From Paracoccaceae bacterium (GTDB lineage: Bacteria > Pseudomonadota > Alphaproteobacteria > Rhodobacterales > Rhodobacteraceae), in contig JAQWIK010000100.1 of the NCBI GenBank assembly GCA_029248915.1, forward strand, positions 1 through 61,078: 61,078 bases of DNA, in the 5' to 3' direction. How positions within the stretch are numbered: the stretch's first letter is position 1; every line of letters starts with the position of its first letter. The notes beneath the pieces were generated by a model, which saw nothing but the letters and a program-made list of their open reading frames with translations, was not told where the DNA came from and did not search any database. The translations under genes and the position numbers were made by a program. Of the stretch, positions 55,177 to 61,078 are shown piece after piece.

Positions 55177-57144
55177 TCATTGTGCAGCTATATCTGCTAA
55201 ATTATTTGTAGTTGCATCTTTGATTTGCAATGTGGCAGAAATTTTTCCTTTTCGGCCGTCTTCATAAGTAACTTCTGTTTCCGTGTAAATTGAGGATGAG
55301 CCATCGTACAAAGCATTAATCAAATCTTCGAACTTTTCGGCTATTATTTTACGCCTTACTTTCCTCGTGCGTGTTAATTCCCCATCGTCAGCATCTAATT
55401 CCTTATGCAGCACTAAAAAACGATGTACTTGACACCCGGCTAACATTTTATCTTTTGCAACAGATGCGTTGACCTCTTCAACATGAGATTGGATCGTCTC
55501 AAGCACCTTAGGATGTCCAGCTAATTCTTGATAACTGGAATAAGCTATATTGTTGCGCTCAGCCCAATTTCCGACAGCCGACAGGTCAATGTTTATAAAA
55601 GCCACACAACGGTCTTTACCGGCTCCAAAAACAACAGACTCAAGAATGTTTGGATAAAACTTTAATTTATTTTCAACATATTTGGGGGCAAACATCGAAC
55701 CATCAGACATTTTAGATACATCCTTGGCCCGATCAATGATACGCAAGTGCCCGGTATCTTCTTCAAAAAAGCCAGCATCACCCGTCGCAACCCAGCCCTC
55801 TGGATCCTTAGTTTCTGCGGTACTTTCAGGATTTTTGTAGTATTCAACAAACGTTCCAGGGCTCTTATAATAAACTTCACCGTTATCGCTTATTCGAACT
55901 TCGACCCCAGGAGTTGGGACCCCAACTGTATCTCCGCGCACTTCTCCGTCTGGCTGCTGCGTTATATAGACTGAAGCTTCAGTCTGCCCGTAAAGTTGCT
56001 TCAGATTTATCCCCAAAGAACGATAGAATTCAAATATTTCTGGTCCAATTGCCTCACCAGCGGTGTAGCCAACACGTACTTTGGAAAGTCCCAGCGTGTT
56101 TTTTAATGGCCCATATACAGCCAAGTCACCTAAAAAGTATTTTATCCGGCTACCAAATCCAACCGACTTTCCATCGAGAATATTGCCCCCCACATGGCGT
56201 GCGTGCTCCATGAAGTAGTCAAACAACCATTTTTTAAAACGACCAGAATCCTCCATGCGTATCATTACGTCGGTAAGCTGCATTTCAAAAACCCGAGGCG
56301 GCGCAAAATAGTAGGTTGGGCCTATTTCTCTTAAGTCCGTAGATAAAGTATCAGCGCTTTCTGGGCAATTTACACAAAAGCCACTCCACATGGCTTGACC
56401 AACGGAGAAAATAAAGTCGCCTATCCACGCCATTGGTAGATAAGCCACAATTTCATCGGTCTTCTTAAGGTCGTCAAACTCGCAGGTAGTTTTGGCAGTC
56501 TCAATAATATTTGCATTAGACAAAACAACACCCTTTGGCCGTCCTGTTGTACCAGAGGTATAAAGCATGACGCATGTAGAGTCGTAAGTAAGTGCGTTTT
56601 CTCTATCCTTTAGGGTTGATTTGGAATTCTGGCCACTGTTTTTTCCATTCTCCATGACCGACGCAAAGGAATGCAATTTAGAATGATCATATTTTCGAAG
56701 TCCACGTCCATCTAAATATATCATTTGCTCAAAATCTGGCAGATTTGACTGGATCTCTAATACTTTGTCCACTTGCTCTTGATCACCAGCGACCACAAAT
56801 TTGGCACCACAGTGAGCGAGAACATATTCCATCTCTTCAGCAACTGAATCTTGATATTGTGGGACCGGAGTAGCTCCAGCCATCTGTATAGCGACCATGG
56901 AGATATAAAGATCTGGACGATTGCGTCCTAATATTGCCACAAAATCACCCGGCTGAATTCCTAATTCAATCAAGCCAAGCGCAAGGCTTTCAGCTTCATT
57001 AAGAGCTTTGGACCAAGACCAAGTTTGCCAAATTCCAAACTCTTTTTCCCTGAAAGCAGCTGAACTTCCAAAATTCACCGCATTCCGTCGCAATAAGGCG
57101 GGCAATGATACCATATTAGTGGCATCCATATCAGATTGTGCCAA
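55177..57144 (-). CDS. Long-chain-type acyl-CoA synthetase (AMP-forming)
   Basis: AMP-forming ligase of 655 aa. The phosphate-binding loop is LYTSGTTGRPKGVVLS, followed by AYLPMAWIGDF, the YGQTEAS adenine motif and the hinge TGDAGFFEEDTGHLRIIDRAKD. The C-terminal lysine region KVRRKIIAEKFEDLI is present. It resembles long-chain fatty acid ligases of the Liv-linked type. It is the first gene of the minus-strand unit and ends 10 bases before livG; the substrate may be the acid imported by the transporter. The 148 bases upstream are AT-rich and should hold the promoter. Confidence 0.92.
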   Translation of the reverse strand: MAQSDMDATNMVSLPALLRRNAVNFGSSAAFREKEFGIWQTWSWSKALNEAESLALGLIELGIQPGDFVAILGRNRPDLYISMVAIQMAGATPVPQYQDSVAEEMEYVLAHCGAKFVVAGDQEQVDKVLEIQSNLPDFEQMIYLDGRGLRKYDHSKLHSFASVMENGKNSGQNSKSTLKDRENALTYDSTCVMLYTSGTTGRPKGVVLSNANIIETAKTTCEFDDLKKTDEIVAYLPMAWIGDFIFSVGQAMWSGFCVNCPESADTLSTDLREIGPTYYFAPPRVFEMQLTDVMIRMEDSGRFKKWLFDYFMEHARHVGGNILDGKSVGFGSRIKYFLGDLAVYGPLKNTLGLSKVRVGYTAGEAIGPEIFEFYRSLGINLKQLYGQTEASVYITQQPDGEVRGDTVGVPTPGVEVRISDNGEVYYKSPGTFVEYYKNPESTAETKDPEGWVATGDAGFFEEDTGHLRIIDRAKDVSKMSDGSMFAPKYVENKLKFYPNILESVVFGAGKDRCVAFINIDLSAVGNWAERNNIAYSSYQELAGHPKVLETIQSHVEEVNASVAKDKMLAGCQVHRFLVLHKELDADDGELTRTRKVRRKIIAEKFEDLINALYDGSSSIYTETEVTYEDGRKGKISATLQIKDATTNNLADIAAQ

Positions 57145-57292
57145 TGCAGTTCCCTCCCAGTAACTGTTAGAAAAAGTAAATGTTTTAAAAAAAATTCAAC
57201 CCATTAATTTTTCAAGAGCATAGCGGTGGTGTTTAACTTAAATTAAAAAAATATCCAAGTTTAAAAAAATCAATGGAAACAGATTACTAAGT

Positions 57293-58543
57293 TCAAAGAT
57301 AATAACTAGAAAAGGGTATGTACTTAACTTTATCCCCAAAACTAACAGATATTTTGTTATCAGGTAATTCTACAAAGCCTGTTGCCCAAGCTAAACCACT
57401 CGTTAACCCAGACCCCTCTGATTTAAAAATTTCCACCTGATTCTTGAAAACCCTAGCCCTTAAAAATTCTCGACGCCCTGCTTTTTTTGTTTTTTCAAAT
57501 GCAGCTGGCATGTAATAAGCTTGAGGATCGACCCAGTTCCCTCCAGACAACTTGGATAACGACGGCCAAACAAAAATGAGTGCACAGGTGGCGGCCGCTA
57601 CTGGGTTTCCCGGAAGTCCAAATATTGGCGTATTATGCCAAAAGCCCATCATCATGGGTCTTCCTGGTTTAATAGCCACTCTCCATTCAGTAATTTTTCC
57701 TTCATTGTTTAATAGTGAGGATAAATGATCCTCATCTCCAGCCGAAGCACCACCCGATGTAACTAATACATCAAAATTTTTCGATGCTTTATTCAAATTA
57801 TCGCGAAGAACGTCTAAGTTATCAGGAATTTTTCCAAGTCCGGAAACTTCATAACCCCAATGTTTTAATAAACTGGTCAGCATTGGGGAATTCACATCAA
57901 AAACTGAGCCAAACCTCAACGGCTCTTCAAAATCAATTAATTCATCTCCAGTAGAAAAGACCCCAATTCTAAGCTTTCTGTAAACCTCAGCTTTTTTAAC
58001 TCCTGATGAGATAAACGAAGCGGCCATAAATGCCGTTACATGATCACGCTTAAAGGCAATTACCTGTCCCTGCTTTATGTCTTCTCCGGCTTTTCTGGTA
58101 TTCGCTCCGGGCTGCAGAGAGTTTTCAAAGTAGATTTTATCACCCTCAACTCTTACATCTTCCTGCAAAACAACTGTATCAGTACCAGCCGGCAGAATAG
58201 CACCCGTAAAAATTCGTACAGCTCGACATTTTTCTACAGTCTGAGAAAATGGGTGACCTGCAGCTGACCTACCCTTTGTTAATTCTAAATATTGTCCAAT
58301 AGCATCAGCAAACCTAAAGGCATAACCGTCAACTGCTGAATTTGAGAAAGGTGGAGAGTCGGAAACTGCTTTTAAATCACTGGCTAAGTTCCGTCCTACA
58401 GACAAATCAATCGGTAGGACTTCTGTCTCAACAATGGGCGTTAGACTATTCCCCAAATGCAACAAAGCATTATCCAAAGGTGTCCAATCCACTCCCTGTG
58501 GTAACGCAAAACAATCATTTTTTAATTTGTTCTTTGGGCTCAT
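57293..58543 (-). CDS. moeA: Molybdopterin molybdenumtransferase MoeA
   Basis: Inserts molybdenum into adenylated molybdopterin (416 aa). Key parts are FSNSAVDGYAFRFAD, FTGAILPAGTDTVVLQED, VFSTGDELIDF, DVNSPMLTSLLKHWGY, VTSGGASAGDEDH and KPGRPMMMGF with FGLPGNPVAA. It is last in the minus-strand Moco unit fdhD-mobA-mobB-unknown-moeA and overlaps the preceding gene by 4 bases. The product would serve SoeA. Confidence 0.96.
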   Translation of the reverse strand: MSPKNKLKNDCFALPQGVDWTPLDNALLHLGNSLTPIVETEVLPIDLSVGRNLASDLKAVSDSPPFSNSAVDGYAFRFADAIGQYLELTKGRSAAGHPFSQTVEKCRAVRIFTGAILPAGTDTVVLQEDVRVEGDKIYFENSLQPGANTRKAGEDIKQGQVIAFKRDHVTAFMAASFISSGVKKAEVYRKLRIGVFSTGDELIDFEEPLRFGSVFDVNSPMLTSLLKHWGYEVSGLGKIPDNLDVLRDNLNKASKNFDVLVTSGGASAGDEDHLSSLLNNEGKITEWRVAIKPGRPMMMGFWHNTPIFGLPGNPVAAATCALIFVWPSLSKLSGGNWVDPQAYYMPAAFEKTKKAGRREFLRARVFKNQVEIFKSEGSGLTSGLAWATGFVELPDNKISVSFGDKVKYIPFSSYYL

Positions 58544-59421
58544 ATTTTCAGCTTGTCAAAGCTTAAGCCAACAATCCAGCCCTCTTCCAAAATTTGCTCC
58601 TTAAATTTATAGGGTAGGATAGGCAGCAATCTCCCTTCTCTATTTAAATTAAGTAAATTTTCAACTGTTCTATAGGTTTGATAAGCATCTGTAATATCAT
58701 GGCAAATTGCTTTAGCGTTAGATTTTATTTCAATATCTAGTGGAAACTTAAAAAGGCTTGGGTAAACTTCACCCAAAACTATTTGAGCAGAATTAAAGTC
58801 CTGGTCAAAAGGCCAAATACATAAGTTTCTATTAAATTTTTTTCTCAATTCTTGAAGGTGCGGTATACCCATTAGGCTCTGTGAACCCACAGCGCCTGTT
58901 GTAAACAACTTCCAAACACTATGAGCTGACTTTGCATATTTTTCACAGAGCCTAAACTCACTTAATCCATGTCCTGACCGCTCAGTACCTTTATGCGGCA
59001 ACCCATCCAGGTGTAAATTTTGTGGGCAACCCCAAAAAGGGCCTATTCCATTAAACTTTGAGTTTAATATCTGTGCCACTTCAAATCTATTATTGGAATT
59101 ATCGCAACCATCAGAGATCTCCCGTTTTAAAAGTTCCCAGATAGAGAACGGATCTGGAGAAAAGGTAACACTCTTAGAAAAGCCTGCCGGGTACCCAAAC
59201 GAGAAATCAAACCCAATAAAAATTCGTTCTTGGTAGGCTAAGGAATTTTTAATGAGTTTTTCAACAAAATTTAAAGCTTTTTGCCGAGTTCGAAAGTATT
59301 CCGTATTTTGAATTTCCAAGTTAGTCGAATGGCAAATATAAATTGCGTCCTTCGTGGGTGTCTTTGGAGAAGGAGTAGAGCGGGCAGACCAATCTACCAC
59401 GACAATACGATCAAAGCTCAA
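58540..59421 (-). CDS. Uncharacterised RNase H-fold-like (DUF429-type) protein in the Moco cluster
   Basis: Protein of 293 aa without a membrane segment. The pattern resembles DUF429-type RNase H-fold proteins: VVVDWSA (Asp10), GFDFSFGYPAG (70-80, Asp72), GPFWGCP, TTGAVGSQSLMGIPHL, GEVYPSLF (Glu219) and HDITDAYQTYRT (Asp242/Asp245), giving acidic residues in the expected order. I recall similar genes beside mobB/moeA in other Rhodobacterales, with names such as molybdopterin guanine dinucleotide synthesis, but I know no tested function. It overlaps mobB by 11 bases and moeA by 4, so it is firmly embedded in the unit. Confidence 0.75.
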   Translation of the reverse strand: MSFDRIVVVDWSARSTPSPKTPTKDAIYICHSTNLEIQNTEYFRTRQKALNFVEKLIKNSLAYQERIFIGFDFSFGYPAGFSKSVTFSPDPFSIWELLKREISDGCDNSNNRFEVAQILNSKFNGIGPFWGCPQNLHLDGLPHKGTERSGHGLSEFRLCEKYAKSAHSVWKLFTTGAVGSQSLMGIPHLQELRKKFNRNLCIWPFDQDFNSAQIVLGEVYPSLFKFPLDIEIKSNAKAICHDITDAYQTYRTVENLLNLNREGRLLPILPYKFKEQILEEGWIVGLSFDKLKI

Positions 59422-59902
59422 GATGAATTCCTATAAAATTAGCAATACCAATTGTGTCATTAAGATCTAAACAAGTTTTGTCGATGGTTAATTCTACATC
59501 GGTTGCCACGGCCAAAATAGTTGGGTCGTTTTCTGCAATTAAGCTTTGACCGCGGGTTTGCCTAACGACTTCTATCTTAGGATGCTTATCCTCTTTAAAT
59601 CCTTCGATTAACACTAAATCAACTTTTGATAATTTCTTGATAAGATCTGTAAGGCTAGGTTTCAAATCAGGAGTATTCTCATGCATTAGAACCCAACGCT
59701 TTTCTGATGCGACGAGAACTTCTTGGGCACCAGCCTGCCTATGCCTGAAACTATCTTTACCAGGCTGGTCAACATCAAAACCATGGTGAGCATTCTTAAT
59801 TGTAGCAACAATCACATTCCGGCTTTTGAACTCGGCAACAAGGCGTTCCATTAGATGGGTTTTCCCCGAGTTTTTCCACCCTATGACTCCAAAGACTTTC
59901 AA
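59411..59902 (-). CDS. mobB: Molybdopterin-guanine dinucleotide biosynthesis adaptor MobB
   Basis: GTP-binding protein of 163 aa with the P-loop FGVIGWKNSGKTHLMERL, then TIKNAHHGFDVDQPGKDSFRH and VLIEGFKEDKHPKIEV, all standard MobB motifs. It assists MobA in making bis-MGD. It overlaps mobA by 4 bases and the next gene by 11. Confidence 0.95.
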   Translation of the reverse strand: MKVFGVIGWKNSGKTHLMERLVAEFKSRNVIVATIKNAHHGFDVDQPGKDSFRHRQAGAQEVLVASEKRWVLMHENTPDLKPSLTDLIKKLSKVDLVLIEGFKEDKHPKIEVVRQTRGQSLIAENDPTILAVATDVELTIDKTCLDLNDTIGIANFIGIHLEL

Positions 59903-60510
59903 AATGCCTTAATCCTTCTCTGAGCTTCCTCTAAGTCACTTTGAGTGTTGATATTGAAGAATGGATCATATTCAACTGAAGGAAACAAAACTGTCCTAGC
60001 GGAATGTTTATCAGCCCATAAGACTATTTTACGTAGACCAGATTGAATATTTTTTTCCAAATCATCAGCCAATGAGACTGACCAAGACCCAAAAGTTGGG
60101 TGTCTTACTAATTTATTGTTTTGCTCTGTCGCAGCAATAGAAATTAACGCTTGTTCCTTTATATCCGTATTCGATAATTTACTTACTAAATCCATCGGAA
60201 AAAATGGGGTGTCAGAGGCAACAGTTAAAATTGAGGTAAAACCGTTTTTTTTGGCAAACCGCATCCCCGATAGGATTCCAGCTAATGGACCGACATATCC
60301 TTTGATTGTATCGGGAATAACATCAATTTCTAAGTCTGAGAACCTGGTAAGATCTCCATTTGCGTTCAGAACGATCTTATCTAACTGGAAACTTAAACAT
60401 TTATTTATAATTTCTAGAATAGAAGCTTCGCCAATTTTCAACCTTCCCTTGTCAATACCACCCATTCTTTGTGCCTGCCCACCCGCTAATATAACACCCA
60501 GAGCACTCAT
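59899..60510 (-). CDS. mobA: Molybdenum cofactor guanylyltransferase MobA
   Basis: Adds GMP to molybdopterin to form MGD (203 aa). The nucleotide-binding motif is VILAGGQAQRMGGIDKG, followed by GYVGPLAGILSGM and TVASDTPFFPMDLV. The ATG at 60510 gives the normal start MSALGVILAGG; the frame is open 36 codons upstream into fdhD, but that part is not MobA. It starts one base after the fdhD stop. Confidence 0.95.
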   Translation of the reverse strand: MSALGVILAGGQAQRMGGIDKGRLKIGEASILEIINKCLSFQLDKIVLNANGDLTRFSDLEIDVIPDTIKGYVGPLAGILSGMRFAKKNGFTSILTVASDTPFFPMDLVSKLSNTDIKEQALISIAATEQNNKLVRHPTFGSWSVSLADDLEKNIQSGLRKIVLWADKHSARTVLFPSVEYDPFFNINTQSDLEEAQRRIKAF

Positions 60511-60511
60511 G

Positions 60512-61078
60512 TCATTTGAGGTCCAAATTTTTAGGTTCAACAACACTTTCGGAATTAGAAGTCTCAATATCCCACAGCAAACGTTCACTTCCAGATAAAC
60601 ATAAAAATCGTTCACCACGCAATCGACCGATCAAAGTCATACCCAAGTCGTTAGCCAACTCCACACCCCATGCTGTAAAACCTGAGCGCGACACCAGTAT
60701 TGGAATCTCCATCAAAGCAGTTTTTATTACCATTTCAGAAGTAAGCCGACCAGTTGTATATAAAATTTTATCTCCACCGAAACGGTCATTTTCAAACATC
60801 CAACCCGCAACTTTATCTACTGCGTTATGGCGGCCCACATCTTCCATGTAAACCAAGGGAACATCTTCTTTACAAAGAACGGTTCCATGGATTGCTCCCG
60901 CCTCAAGATACAATGAAGGAATTAGATTTATTTTTTTAGAGAGGCCGTAAAGGTGTGATACTTTCATTTCTAAAAATGGTAATTTGATATCCTGTATCCC
61001 ATCCATTATGTCACCATAGATGGTTCCAACTGCACACCCACTTGTTCTTACTTTACGAGATAATTTTTCCTCATAATC
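60512..61078 (-). CDS. fdhD: Formate dehydrogenase accessory sulfurtransferase FdhD (5' end cut)
   Basis: The frame is open to the right edge, so the N-terminal part is missing; 188 residues are visible. The catalytic loop reads RTSGCAVGTIYG, with one cysteine where E. coli FdhD has a CxxC pair. Further features are YMEDVGRHNAVDKV, TTGRLTSEMVIK, VSRSGFTAWGVELA and TLIGRLRGERF. FdhD transfers sulfur to the Mo-bisMGD cofactor of formate dehydrogenases. A Met at 61006 is internal, not the start. Confidence 0.93.
   Translation of the reverse strand, partial: DYEEKLSRKVRTSGCAVGTIYGDIMDGIQDIKLPFLEMKVSHLYGLSKKINLIPSLYLEAGAIHGTVLCKEDVPLVYMEDVGRHNAVDKVAGWMFENDRFGGDKILYTTGRLTSEMVIKTALMEIPILVSRSGFTAWGVELANDLGMTLIGRLRGERFLCLSGSERLLWDIETSNSESVVEPKNLDLK

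Overview
The window is a gene-dense, AT-rich stretch of a bacterial chromosome (61 kb, both ends cut inside genes). Gene content and order point to a low-GC marine alphaproteobacterium of the Rhodobacterales/roseobacter type. The signs are: F0 ATP synthase order atpI-B-E-X(b')-F without the F1 genes; ffh - GNAT acetyltransferase - chorismate mutase - rpsP - rimM - trmD - rplS - rpmE; mutY divergent from dciA (DUF721) and a DsbA-like gene; CcrM next to RNase HII; COQ9; and a taurine-type cluster xsc-pta-soeABC. The lineage is an inference from synteny and protein character. The low GC would fit a streamlined oceanic lineage rather than a typical high-GC roseobacter.

Layout. (1) 1-8936, plus strand: organosulfonate module with a TauR-like MocR regulator (5' cut), Xsc, Pta, a TauE-type anion exporter and the SoeABC molybdenum sulfite dehydrogenase. 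Sulfoacetaldehyde becomes acetyl phosphate plus sulfite; Pta makes acetyl-CoA; sulfite is exported or oxidised. (2) 9032-11578, minus: F0 ATP synthase genes. (3) 11775-17738, plus: an ArsR regulator, then ffh, rpsP, rimM, trmD, rplS and rpmE with small genes between. (4) 17847-19951, plus: waaA-like and lpxK (lipid A/Kdo). (5) 19962-28893, mixed: CoA transferase, DsbA-like, DciA, MutY, AlkB-like oxygenase, CcrM, RNase HII, a LacI regulator, DUF465, a TrmN6-like methylase and DUF2007. (6) 28949-36913: polyprenyl diphosphate synthase, ispE, TPR lipoprotein-like gene, ETF-QO, greA, a quinone reductase, COQ9 and rpsU (isoprenoid and quinone metabolism). (7) 36981-44726, minus: ppk2, Lrp-type regulator, ytoQ, pheT, pheS, rplT, rpmI and pyk. 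(8) 44856-48710: N-formylglutamate amidohydrolase-like, DUF1244, gltX and a D-amino-acid dehydrogenase-like gene. (9) 48734-57144, minus: a seven-gene unit with a Liv-type ABC transporter flanked by two AMP-forming-ligase-like genes. (10) 57293-61078, minus: molybdenum cofactor genes fdhD (cut), mobA, mobB, a conserved gene of unknown role, and moeA. These suit the molybdenum enzyme SoeA at the other end of the window.

Most unusual observations: two essential envelope/isoprenoid genes (waaA-like and ispE) have no ATG/GTG/TTG start where homology needs one, and instead have an ATT exactly 8 nt after a good Shine-Dalgarno sequence; two GANTC sites lie in the ccrM promoter region; the rpsU start codon and its Shine-Dalgarno sit in a nested hairpin; good operator candidates exist for TauR, ArsR and a LacI-family regulator; livG carries a one-base frameshift; a PaaK-like protein lacks the AMP-binding glycine loop; and an RNase H-fold-like protein of unknown role is embedded in the Moco operon. 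I saw no tRNA, rRNA, CRISPR array, insertion sequence or prophage, and no gene-free gap longer than 300 bases.
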